28,372 nucleotides of DNA, from assembly GCA_045617525.1 (NCBI GenBank), contig JAZLIT010000268.1, positions 1-28,372 on the forward strand, given 5' to 3'. The notes below the pieces were generated by a model. It worked only from the letters and a program-made list of their open reading frames with translations. It did not search any database and had not been told where the DNA came from. The number at the start of each line of letters is the position of its first letter. The first letter of the stretch is position 1. This DNA is from JAZLIT01 sp045617525. Its GTDB lineage: Bacteria > Bacillota > Bacilli > Bacillales_A > Planococcaceae. The translations under genes were made by a program, and so were the position numbers. Of the stretch, positions 1-7,164 are shown one piece after another.

Positions 1-813
1 ACCCTCACCTAAGTGGGTCGCAATTACTGGTCCAAAATAACTTAGCGTAAATTCTACATTTGGGTATTTCAAAGCAAGCTCATCCATCCACATTTGCGCT
101 TCTTCCTCGCAATTTGCATGGATCACCGTCGCCTGTAACGCACTATACGTAGCCGATGCTTTTGCAAGCTGTTCTTCAACTCGACGCATCGCTTTTTTAC
201 GTGTACGAATTTTTTCAAAAGGAACAATTACTTTCTCTTGGAAATGAAGGATTGGCTTTACTTGTAACAATCCACCGATTAACGCCGCAGCTGCCGACAA
301 ACGTCCGCCACGCTGTAAATGAGCAAGGTCATCCACGATAAAATACGCACTCATCGTTTTCTTTAATTCTTCTAAATGTGCCACAATAATTGCAGCCGAT
401 GCTCCTTCAGCTGCTAATTTAGCTGCTTCTTTTGCAAACATGCCCTGTACATAACAAGCTACCTCTGAGTCAAATCCAAGGACTGTAATCCCCTCAGCCA
501 TTTCACCCGCCTGTAATGCACCAGCGTACGTTCCGCTTATACCACTAGAAAGGTGAATTGTTACGATTTCATCATACTCTGCTGAAAGTTCTTCAAACTT
601 CTCGACAAAGCGTCCGATTGGCGGTTGTGTCGTTTTCGGAAACTCACTTGCACCGCGAACCTTTTCAAAAAATTCTGCCGCAGTAATCGTTACTTCTTCG
701 TCATATGTGCCTGTAGGTAAATTCACACTAAGCGGAACCATATGTATGTTATAGCGATTACGCTCTTCTTCTGTTAAATAAGCTGTACTATCCGTCACGA
801 TTGCCGTTTTCAT
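1..813 (-). CDS. degV: DegV family fatty-acid-binding protein (3' end cut off)
   Basis: The minus-strand reading frame opens at 813 with ATG (MKTAIVTDSTAYLTEEE) and runs without a stop for 271 codons to the window edge. DegV proteins bind a fatty acid and, in the FakB branch of the family, present it to the kinase FakA for phospholipid synthesis. Family hallmarks visible are the N-terminal VTDSTA, the HLSSGISGTYAGA segment near residue 90, the LQRGGRLS motif and the late GPVIATHLGEG. The usual length is about 280 residues, so only about ten are missing. The gene follows degS-degU as in Bacillus subtilis, but a lipoprotein gene with its own terminator lies between them, so it is probably transcribed separately. 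I identify the family firmly; the exact lipid ligand cannot be read from sequence. Confidence 0.93.
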   Translation of the reverse strand, partial: MKTAIVTDSTAYLTEEERNRYNIHMVPLSVNLPTGTYDEEVTITAAEFFEKVRGASEFPKTTQPPIGRFVEKFEELSAEYDEIVTIHLSSGISGTYAGALQAGEMAEGITVLGFDSEVACYVQGMFAKEAAKLAAEGASAAIIVAHLEELKKTMSAYFIVDDLAHLQRGGRLSAAAALIGGLLQVKPILHFQEKVIVPFEKIRTRKKAMRRVEEQLAKASATYSALQATVIHANCEEEAQMWMDELALKYPNVEFTLSYFGPVIATHLGEG

Positions 814-912
814 ATTCTCACTCACACTCCCTATCTCTATCATACATTAAATTATACTCCTTGAGAACAAAGAATATTACATTTGTCACTTGCCAAATAA
901 ATAATATTATAC

Positions 913-949
913 TAAAAAAGCTTCCTACCTCGTTAAAAGGTAGAAAGCT
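913..949 (-). terminator. Terminator of the lipoprotein gene
   Basis: An 11-bp stem with one mismatch pairs 919-929 with 939-949. Read on the minus strand it is followed by a run of six T. It lies just downstream of the lipoprotein stop codon at 957 and upstream of degV. Confidence 0.85.
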
Positions 950-956
950 CTTAAAA

Positions 957-1475
957 TTACTCATTTCCAATATAATAAACACTAACACTCGCAACTTTCC
1001 ATCCGTCATCTTCCTTCGTGAACACAGTAACTTGACGGCCAACACTCGATAATTCAGCATCTGTTTCTTTTTCCACTAAATCTATTTTAAGCGTTGCGAA
1101 AACATTCGCTTCTTTTTCACTATACTTAATAACCGTAACATCCTCAGCCTTACGCTCCACGTTATAAGATGCAAATGCAGAAGCCACAGCCTCACGTTCT
1201 TCTTCAAAGTTCAACCCTTTTTTATCTGATAATGTTGCAATGTACTGTTCGATATCCTGCGCGTTAAACGCATCTATATATTGATTAAACGCTAATATAA
1301 TTGCTTCCTTCTCTTGCTCTGGAACACCCTGCACTTCTTCTACAATCCCATTTGCCATTTCAAAGCCAATCAACCCTTCATCAACCACGGCTGCTGGATC
1401 TTTTGGCTGTTCTTCTCCATTACATGCTGCCAATGAAAAGACAGCTAAAAGTGCGATCAACCAATTCTTCATCAT
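957..1475 (-). CDS. Predicted lipoprotein with NTF2-like domain
   Basis: A 172-residue protein begins MMKNWLIALLAVFSLAAC, a short lysine-containing head, a hydrophobic core and a lipobox (LAAC) with the lipidated cysteine at residue 18, so it should be anchored on the outer face of the membrane. The mature part begins with an acidic Glu/Asp-rich linker. Residues from about 55 to the end (a helix with AFNQYIDAFNAQDIEQYI, then beta strands ending in DDGWKVASVSVYYIGNE) look like the cone-shaped NTF2/SnoaL-like fold. I chose the ATG at 1475 because a GGGAGG ribosome binding site sits 8 nt upstream; the ATG at 1481 is too close to it, and the reading frame extending to 1652 has no such site. The function is unknown. 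It sits between degU and degV but is fenced by terminators on both sides. Confidence 0.82.
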   Translation of the reverse strand: MMKNWLIALLAVFSLAACNGEEQPKDPAAVVDEGLIGFEMANGIVEEVQGVPEQEKEAIILAFNQYIDAFNAQDIEQYIATLSDKKGLNFEEEREAVASAFASYNVERKAEDVTVIKYSEKEANVFATLKIDLVEKETDAELSSVGRQVTVFTKEDDGWKVASVSVYYIGNE

Positions 1476-1497
1476 CTTCATAACCTCCCAAAAAGGT

Positions 1498-1506
1498 ATT
1501 GTAGCA
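1498..1506 (-). promoter_or_regulatory. Extended -10 promoter element for the lipoprotein gene
   Basis: On the minus strand TGC-TACAAT forms an extended -10 box about 20 nt upstream of the chosen start. No good -35 hexamer is seen at 17 nt. The degU terminator immediately upstream makes a separate promoter necessary. Confidence 0.45.
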
Positions 1507-1607
1507 TAAATCGAATATTTCCGACTACACCTTACACATTTCGCAAATCTATTTACACTCATAAGACGCGCCTGTCCCAAAAATGGTTTCGCAATCATTT
1601 TTTGCGC

Positions 1608-1640
1608 AAAAAAAGACAGCAAGGATTTCTCCCCACCGTC
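1608..1640 (-). terminator. Terminator of degS-degU
   Basis: On the minus strand an 11-bp stem (1630-1640 with 1615-1625, four G-U pairs) closes a GAAA tetraloop and is followed by seven T. It starts about 15 nt after the degU stop codon. Confidence 0.85.
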
Positions 1641-1655
1641 TTCATAACCCAAAAA

Positions 1656-2330
1656 TTAACGCACTTCTACCCAACCATTTTTAATCGCTGTTACAACTGC
1701 TTGCGTACGGTCATTTACAGACATCTTTTGCAGAATACTAGAAACGTGATTTTTAACCGTTTTTTCAGAGATGTATAACGTTTCACCGATTACACGGTTA
1801 GATTGTCCATCCGTTAATAATTGCAGAACTTCACACTCACGCTTTGTAAGCAAGTGGAATGGTCGACGAATTTCAGTTTGATGGAAATTCCCTTTATTTT
1901 CATGCTCAGAAAGGCGACGGAATTCCGACACTAAATTTTTCGTGACTTTTGGATGTAAATAAGAACCGCCGTTTGCAACAACTTTAATTGCGTCAACAAT
2001 TCCATCAGCATCCATTTCTTTTAGCATATAGCCAAGCGCTCCTGATTTCAGCGCGTGCGTTACATAAGATTCATCATCATGAATTGAAAGCATCATAACT
2101 TTCGCATCTGGATAAGCAGCCAATAAATCAGCCGTTGCCTCCACACCATTTTTACCCGGCATATTAATATCCATTAGAACGACGTCTGGTTGATTGTTGT
2201 GGTAAAGATTTACGATATCTGTACCGTCATCACCTTCTGCAACTACCTCAAACGTATTTTCAAAATCTAAAATACGCTTTACGCCTTCTCGGAATAATTG
2301 ATGGTCATCTACAATAATAATTTTCGTCAT
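1656..2330 (-). CDS. degU: DegU, NarL/LuxR-type response regulator
   Basis: A 224-residue cytoplasmic transcription factor. The receiver domain (residues 1-118) shows the acidic pair D8-D9, the phospho-acceptor aspartate D54 in VVLMDINMPG, and the conserved late lysine in GYMLKEMDADG. The C-terminal LuxR-type helix-turn-helix (about 158-222) contains LTKRECEVLQLLTDGQSN and ISEKTVKNHVSSIL. DegU, phosphorylated by DegS, controls exoenzymes, competence, motility and biofilm genes in Bacillus. A GGGGG ribosome binding site precedes the ATG, and the gene follows degS by 34 nt, so the two are co-transcribed. Length matches the B. subtilis protein (229 residues). No key residue is missing. Confidence 0.97.
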   Translation of the reverse strand: MTKIIIVDDHQLFREGVKRILDFENTFEVVAEGDDGTDIVNLYHNNQPDVVLMDINMPGKNGVEATADLLAAYPDAKVMMLSIHDDESYVTHALKSGALGYMLKEMDADGIVDAIKVVANGGSYLHPKVTKNLVSEFRRLSEHENKGNFHQTEIRRPFHLLTKRECEVLQLLTDGQSNRVIGETLYISEKTVKNHVSSILQKMSVNDRTQAVVTAIKNGWVEVR

Positions 2331-2364
2331 ATTTAAGCCCCCTACAAATTCTAATATTATTTAT

Positions 2365-3513
2365 CTACTTCTCAGGAAATGGGAGTTTGAACAAAACGAC
2401 TGTTCCCCTCCCTATTACACTTTGTATATCCATACTAGCATCTAATAACTCAGCTCTCTCAGCCATGCCAATCAAACCAAATGAATGCGGGCTAACATCC
2501 TCTTGCACAAATCCTACACCATCATCTTTCACGACAATATTAATAGTATTGCACAACCATTCGAGCTTCACTGAAATCACACTCGAATTCCCATGCTTCA
2601 ACGCATTATTTATACACTCTTGTATAAGTCTAAATATAGCGACCTCATAATTCGAAGGAAGTGCTCTTTCCACACCACATGAATTAAAATTAATTTCAAC
2701 ACCTTTATTATATTCCATCGTTGTTGAAATGTATTTTTTCAATGTTGGAACGATTCCCAAATCATCAAGTGCCATCGGGCGTAAATCATAAATAATCCTA
2801 CGCACTTCAGATAAAGCATTACGAACTGTTAGCTTTAAATCAGCTAATTCGGCAAAAGCCTCTTCAATTCCTTTTTCTCGATAAATGCGTTCAATTAAAC
2901 CCGTTCTCATAAGAACATTCGCCATCATTTGCGCCGGCCCATCATGTATTTCCCTTGATAGGCGTTTACGTTCTTCTTCCTGAGCGGTAATAATTTTTAT
3001 TCCAAAATCTTGCTTAATTTTTGCTTTTTCTAGCGCTAAGCCTACATTTTTCAAATCAGAATTAAAATAACTAATTACAACGTTCACTTGACTTACGATA
3101 TGATCTGCTCGTTCAATTGTATCATATAATGCTTTCAAACGGCGTTCCAGATCATCACGTTTATCTCTCAAACGCTTTTCCTCAGCTTTATTTAAGGAAT
3201 GTTTAATTTGCAATGAATTTGCTGTTTCGTAAGCATCCTTTACTTGCTGTTCTGTATAACTATCGAAAGCTTTACTTACAACGACCAGGCGTTGCTTAGC
3301 AAGCTGCGTTCTCTTCTCTAAATGATCACCTTCGTCAATAACTAATCCTAATTCACGTCGGATCACTACTAGCTCATTCTTCATATCCTCAAAACTTTTA
3401 CGGCTTTGTTCGCTAATAATAAAAATGTCATCTTTAGAATTTGTGATTGTTTCAAGCATGCGATTGAAAATGACGTCTAAAGAACCTAAATCCAATTTTT
3501 CATTTGAAAACAT
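2365..3513 (-). CDS. degS: DegS, cytoplasmic sensor histidine kinase
   Basis: A 382-residue soluble kinase that phosphorylates DegU. Residues 1-180 hold the DegS sensor region, a long charged coiled coil (for example KRLRDKRDDLERRLKALYD). The HisKA_3 dimerisation motif is at SREIHDGPAQMMANV with phospho-accepting H190, followed by the conserved EVRRIIYDLRPMALDDLG. The HATPase domain carries the N-box (IQECINNALKHG) and the glycine motifs VKDDGVGF and SFGLIGMAERAEL. No transmembrane helix is present, as expected for DegS. I start at 3513 (MFSNEKLDLG) because this aligns with the family N-terminus and has a GGAG site 8 nt upstream; the frame opens further upstream at 3576 but that extension has no such support. 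It is divergent from yvyE and heads the degS-degU operon. Confidence 0.96.
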   Translation of the reverse strand: MFSNEKLDLGSLDVIFNRMLETITNSKDDIFIISEQSRKSFEDMKNELVVIRRELGLVIDEGDHLEKRTQLAKQRLVVVSKAFDSYTEQQVKDAYETANSLQIKHSLNKAEEKRLRDKRDDLERRLKALYDTIERADHIVSQVNVVISYFNSDLKNVGLALEKAKIKQDFGIKIITAQEEERKRLSREIHDGPAQMMANVLMRTGLIERIYREKGIEEAFAELADLKLTVRNALSEVRRIIYDLRPMALDDLGIVPTLKKYISTTMEYNKGVEINFNSCGVERALPSNYEVAIFRLIQECINNALKHGNSSVISVKLEWLCNTINIVVKDDGVGFVQEDVSPHSFGLIGMAERAELLDASMDIQSVIGRGTVVLFKLPFPEK

Positions 3514-3669
3514 ACATTTTACTCCAATCATTCCGTGTACTATTGTGCTAAAATAAATCAATAAATAGTGAATCAATTATTTTCATATCCTACTTATATT
3601 ATAGCATTTTTTAAAAAATTTTCCCAATTCATATTGATTGATTTATTGGTAAAAAAAGGGGTTTAATCA

Positions 3670-4305
3670 GTGAGAAAGAACTATATTACAGTAAAAGGTT
3701 TCGGCGAATCCGAAATCACCCTTTCAAAATCGCGGTTTCTAACATATGTAAACCGTGCCGAAACAGAAGAAGAAGCACTACTTTTTATTGATAAAATAAA
3801 AAAAATGCATCCTAACGCTACACATAACTGCTCTTGTTATTTAATAGGTGAAAATGATAACATCCAAAAAGCTAATGATGACGGGGAACCTAGCGGCACA
3901 GCAGGCGTCCCAATGTTAGAGGTATTAAAAAAACAAGGTTTAAAAGACACCGTTGTCGTTGTTACAAGATACTTTGGCGGAATTAAACTAGGTGGAGGCG
4001 GCTTAATCCGAGCATATGGCAAGGCTACGACTGAAGGAATTGATGCTGCCCAAGTCGTCCTGCGCAAGCTTCACCATTTAATGAAGATAAGTATTGATTA
4101 CAATTGGCTTGGAAAAGTGGAAAACGAAGTCCGCGGATCACAATATGTACTTCGCGACATACAATACACTGAAAATGTCGATGTTTTTGTTTACGTTTTA
4201 AATGATGAAATCCCGATATTCACCAATTGGATGACCGAACTCACAAACGGCCAAGCAAAAATTCAATCGATCGAGCAGCTTTTCATTGAATTTATTGCCG
4301 AATAA
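3670..4305 (+). CDS. yvyE: YvyE/YigZ, IMPACT family protein
   Basis: A 211-residue cytoplasmic protein starting with GTG, preceded by AAGGGG at 8 nt. The IMPACT family domain occupies roughly residues 15-125 and shows the signature DDGEPSGTAGVPMLEVL followed by RYFGGIKLGGGGLIRAYG. The C-terminal DUF1949 ferredoxin-like domain fills about 140-205. The molecular role in bacteria is not settled; eukaryotic IMPACT modulates GCN2 signalling. Length equals that of B. subtilis YvyE (about 217). It lies between degS (divergent) and the LCP gene (same strand, 91 nt downstream), the standard Bacillales order. Confidence 0.94.
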   Translation: MRKNYITVKGFGESEITLSKSRFLTYVNRAETEEEALLFIDKIKKMHPNATHNCSCYLIGENDNIQKANDDGEPSGTAGVPMLEVLKKQGLKDTVVVVTRYFGGIKLGGGGLIRAYGKATTEGIDAAQVVLRKLHHLMKISIDYNWLGKVENEVRGSQYVLRDIQYTENVDVFVYVLNDEIPIFTNWMTELTNGQAKIQSIEQLFIEFIAE

Positions 4306-4396
4306 ATGTTTATTATATTCCCCAATCAACATTGTAGTAGTATAATAAGAAAGTTAACGATTATAGCAACTTCCGAATTTAGAGGAGAATCATACT

Positions 4397-5446
4397 ATGA
4401 AAAGACAAGTAAAGAAAGAATCTTCAAGGCTACGTTATGCATTGAAGGTATTATTAATTTTTGCGACCTCATTATTAATTTGCGTAACCACATATGGAAT
4501 CTACCTGACAAAAAAAGCCGAAACAGCAGCAAACTCTGCCTTTGAAGAAATTGAAAATCGCGAAACATCCTCAAAAAGGACTGCTAAAGTAGAACCTGTT
4601 GAGGATAATGTATCCATCCTTTTCATCGGAATTGATGATAGTGCTGAACGTGGCCAAGGTGCAGATAATGCCAGATCAGATGCTTTAATATTAGCAACGC
4701 TAAATCAAAAGACAAAAACCGTTAAAACATTAAGTATTCCTCGTGATTCATATGTTTACGTCCCTTCTATTGATAGAAGAGATAAAATTACACATGCACA
4801 CGCTCGTGGCGGAACAATTGCAACAATTGATACAGTTGAGAATCTACTAGATGTGCCAGTAGATTATTATGTACGTATGAACTTTGATGCATTCATCGAT
4901 ATCGTCGATGCATTAGATGGCATAGAAGTAGAAGTCCCTTATTCACTTGTTGAATTAGATGAAAATGATAATCGCGTAGTAAATTTAAAAGCTGGCCTCC
5001 AAAATTTAAGTGGGTCAGAAGCATTGGCCTTAGCACGTACACGTAAATTAGACAATGATATTGAACGTGGGAAACGTCAGCAAGAAATTTTAAAGGCAAT
5101 TGCCAGTCAAGCAGCAAAACCTTCATCTATTCTAAAATATGACGGAGTAATCGAAGCACTAGGTGATAACACAAAAACAAATATGACCTTCAGTGAAATG
5201 AAATCATTCCTATCCTATTTATCAGCTGGTATGCCAAGAATCGATGGCCTTACAATTAGCGGCGAAGACGACTGGTCTACAGGCATCTATTACTACCAAT
5301 TAGATAAGACATCACTAGAAGATACAAAAACAGTTCTTAAAAATCACTTAGACATTACAACCCAAACAAACATGTCCGAGAACTTAAATAACTTTTCAGC
5401 AGAAGAAGAATCGGAAAAATCCATCCAAGATTACTCATCACGCTAA
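4397..5446 (+). CDS. LCP (LytR-CpsA-Psr) family cell-wall polymer ligase
   Basis: A 349-residue membrane-anchored enzyme that transfers undecaprenyl-diphosphate-linked glycopolymers, such as teichoic acid or secondary wall polymer, to peptidoglycan outside the cell. A basic head precedes one transmembrane helix at about 13-37 (ALKVLLIFATSLLICVTTYGIYL). The LCP domain (about 70-215) has the substrate-binding residues in FIGIDDSAERGQGADNARSD, SIPRDSYV and the late LARTRKLDNDIERGKRQQE. The last 120 residues are less conserved and end in a Ser/Glu-rich tail. AGAGGAG lies about 9 nt before the ATG. By position between yvyE and tagO it corresponds to B. subtilis yvhJ (tagV), but paralogues TagT/U/V cannot be told apart by eye, so no symbol is given. 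Confidence 0.93.
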   Translation: MKRQVKKESSRLRYALKVLLIFATSLLICVTTYGIYLTKKAETAANSAFEEIENRETSSKRTAKVEPVEDNVSILFIGIDDSAERGQGADNARSDALILATLNQKTKTVKTLSIPRDSYVYVPSIDRRDKITHAHARGGTIATIDTVENLLDVPVDYYVRMNFDAFIDIVDALDGIEVEVPYSLVELDENDNRVVNLKAGLQNLSGSEALALARTRKLDNDIERGKRQQEILKAIASQAAKPSSILKYDGVIEALGDNTKTNMTFSEMKSFLSYLSAGMPRIDGLTISGEDDWSTGIYYYQLDKTSLEDTKTVLKNHLDITTQTNMSENLNNFSAEEESEKSIQDYSSR

Positions 5447-5451
5447 AAAAG

Positions 5452-5487
5452 AGGCAAACTCAAACAAAAGTTGAGTTTGCCTTTTTT
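5452..5487 (+). terminator. Terminator of the LCP gene
   Basis: A perfect 12-bp stem (5452-5463 with 5471-5482) with a 7-nt loop runs into six T, starting a few bases after the LCP stop codon. Confidence 0.93.
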
Positions 5488-5748
5488 GATTCCTAAAATC
5501 GAGGCTAAGCTAGTACATCGATACTCAAATAAGGTACCTATGCTCGTTAATCCAGCTACGCTAAGCCCGGGGGCAAGCGACAGCGTAATGGATTTATTTA
5601 GAGTTTCATGATTTTTAGGTAAAACCGAAGCGAAAAATAATATTCTTTTGCACTTTGGCGGATTCGGACACAAATTTGGCGGATTCCCCCGGATTGCCCC
5701 GAATTGCCCCAAAACTTTGGCCAATGAATGGCTTTATTCAGTAGAACA
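5488..5748. other. Gene-free spacer with GC-richer repetitive DNA
   Basis: No credible gene. A 93-codon open frame on the minus strand here overlaps the LCP terminator and has no ribosome binding site or recognisable domain. The stretch is richer in C and G than its surroundings and contains short repeated words (see 5654-5710). It lies between two convergent terminators, where dispersed repeats often accumulate. Confidence 0.6.
5654..5710. repeat. Short direct repeats
   Basis: The 12-mer TTTGGCGGATTC occurs exactly at 5654-5665 and 5675-5686 (21-nt period). It is followed by two back-to-back decamers, GGATTGCCCC (5691-5700) and GAATTGCCCC (5701-5710), differing at one base. Confidence 0.8.
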
Positions 5749-5749
5749 A

Positions 5750-5795
5750 AAAAAAGGCAATACCTGTTCAATTTGAACAGATATTGCCCCTTTTT
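5750..5795. terminator. Bidirectional terminator between LCP gene and tagO
   Basis: A 16-bp stem with one mismatch spans 5756-5787. On the plus strand it is followed by a run of T, and on the minus strand by eight T, so it can stop transcripts from either side. It should end the tagO message. Confidence 0.88.
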
Positions 5796-5833
5796 AATTT
5801 GAAAACTATAAAAAACGTAAGTTCAACATACCC

Positions 5834-5847
5834 GCCAGCTAGCTGGC
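5834..5847. repeat. 14-bp perfect palindrome after tagO
   Basis: GCCAGCTAGCTGGC reads the same on both strands and lies 20 nt after the tagO stop codon. It has no T tract. It may be a protein-binding site or part of the RNA 3' structure. Confidence 0.6.
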
Positions 5848-5867
5848 AGTGTTTTAACATTACATAT

Positions 5868-6941
5868 TTACTTGATTTCTTCTTCTTCTTTTTTATTACC
5901 ACGGATTAAATTCAACAACGGCTTGTAGTTTTGACCGGCTAGACCGATTATTTCCACAAACAACTCAATCGCTACAAGTAAAACCGTAATTAATAATATC
6001 GCACCCCATACTTTCGCCATCGAGAAAATAATCGCCGCGATAGCAAACATTGCTGCAATCGCATAAATAATTAATACCGTTTGGCGATGAGAAAAGCCGA
6101 AATCAATAAGACGGTGATGTAAGTGTGATTTATCCGGATCAGACCATTTTTTCTTCATACGTAAACGTCGTACAATCGCAAAAAACGTATCCGAAATCGG
6201 AACACCTAACATAATTACCGGAATAATAAACGAAATAACCGTTAAATTTTTAAATCCTAATAATGCTAATACCGATATCATGAAGCCCAGGAACAACGCA
6301 CCTGTATCCCCCATGAAAATTTTTGCAGGGTGGAAATTGAACACTAGGAAACCTAATGTCGCAGCCGCTAAAATCGCAGCAATTGCAATAACAATTCCAT
6401 CACCTAAAATCATTGCCATGATTGCAATGGCAGCAAGTGCGATTGTTGAAACTCCCGCAGCTAAACCATCCAATCCGTCAATTAAATTAACTGCATTTGT
6501 AACTCCTATAATCCAAATAATTGTAAGTGGAATGCCCAACCATCCAAATGACAAAACACCTTCAAATGGAAGATTGATAAAAGTAATTTGAATACCACCG
6601 GCGAATACGACGATACACGCAGCCACTAATTGCCCAAGCATTTTAGCCTTCGCCGAAATTTCCCGCATATCATCAATAACACCTGTAATAACAATAATTG
6701 TTGCTGCTATTAAAATCGCATACGCGTATTCACTTTCAAATCCAGTTATAATTTTCAAAAAGAAAAAACCAATAATAAATGCTACATAAATTGCTAATCC
6801 ACCTAAACGCGGCATAATGCGCGCATGAACTTTTCGATAGTTCGGCGCATCAACTGCACCAATTCGAAACGCTAATCGCTTCACAAGTGGAGTTAGTATG
6901 ATAGAAGCAATAAATGCTACAACCAAAGACACGTAAATCAT
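5868..6941 (-). CDS. tagO: TagO/WecA-type undecaprenyl-phosphate GlcNAc-1-phosphate transferase
   Basis: A 357-residue polytopic membrane enzyme that moves a HexNAc-1-phosphate from a UDP-sugar to undecaprenyl phosphate, the first step of teichoic acid or other secondary wall polymer synthesis. Motifs visible are VIDDMRE near residue 103 (magnesium-binding aspartates), NAVNLIDGLDGLAAG, FNFHPAKIFMGDTGALF and the cytoplasmic DKSHLHHRLIDFGFSH loop characteristic of this branch. About ten to eleven hydrophobic helices fill the rest, and the tail is Lys/Glu-rich. Length equals B. subtilis TagO (358). GGAGG lies 6 nt before the ATG. It is transcribed divergently from secA2, so wall-polymer initiation and S-layer secretion genes share an intergenic region. 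Confidence 0.95.
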   Translation of the reverse strand: MIYVSLVVAFIASIILTPLVKRLAFRIGAVDAPNYRKVHARIMPRLGGLAIYVAFIIGFFFLKIITGFESEYAYAILIAATIIVITGVIDDMREISAKAKMLGQLVAACIVVFAGGIQITFINLPFEGVLSFGWLGIPLTIIWIIGVTNAVNLIDGLDGLAAGVSTIALAAIAIMAMILGDGIVIAIAAILAAATLGFLVFNFHPAKIFMGDTGALFLGFMISVLALLGFKNLTVISFIIPVIMLGVPISDTFFAIVRRLRMKKKWSDPDKSHLHHRLIDFGFSHRQTVLIIYAIAAMFAIAAIIFSMAKVWGAILLITVLLVAIELFVEIIGLAGQNYKPLLNLIRGNKKEEEEIK

Positions 6942-6981
6942 GTCTGCCCTCCTTTAAACATATTCCTATCCAATCCCAACA

Positions 6982-6987
6982 AGTATA
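6982..6987 (-). promoter_or_regulatory. Extended -10 box for tagO
   Basis: TATACT on the minus strand is preceded by TG one base upstream, an extended -10 element about 40 nt before the tagO start. No clear -35 box is seen. Confidence 0.45.
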
Positions 6988-7084
6988 ACATGAAACCTAT
7001 CTTTATAGATATCAAATATTGCATCATTCTATCTATTAACATTAGCTACTTTACCATATTCCACTTATTATTTCCTAGGTTTTC

Positions 7085-7113
7085 TAGTCATTCTCCCGAA
7101 AATTTGATAGAAT
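7085..7113 (+). promoter_or_regulatory. Candidate sigma-A promoter for secA2-slaP
   Basis: A -10-like TAGAAT at 7108-7113 lies 17 nt after a weak -35 match TAGTCA at 7085-7090, about 50 nt upstream of the secA2 start. Confidence 0.4.
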
Positions 7114-7164
7114 AATTAGGTGTGTAAAACTTGGTCGCACATCCATTTAAAGGAGCGTAAAAAA

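Noticed and set aside
156..341. 61-codon plus-strand frame inside degV
   Set aside because: It lies wholly antisense to the conserved DegV coding sequence and has no ribosome binding site.
1476..1652. N-terminal extension of the lipoprotein frame
   Set aside because: It spans the degU terminator, and the lipoprotein signal peptide with its own GGGAGG site begins at 1475.
5650..5712. Possible CRISPR-like array
   Set aside because: There are only two copies of a 12-mer with a 9-nt gap; repeat length, spacer length and copy number do not fit CRISPR.
5443..5724. 93-codon minus-strand frame after the LCP gene
   Set aside because: It runs through the LCP terminator and the short direct repeats, has no ribosome binding site and no domain.
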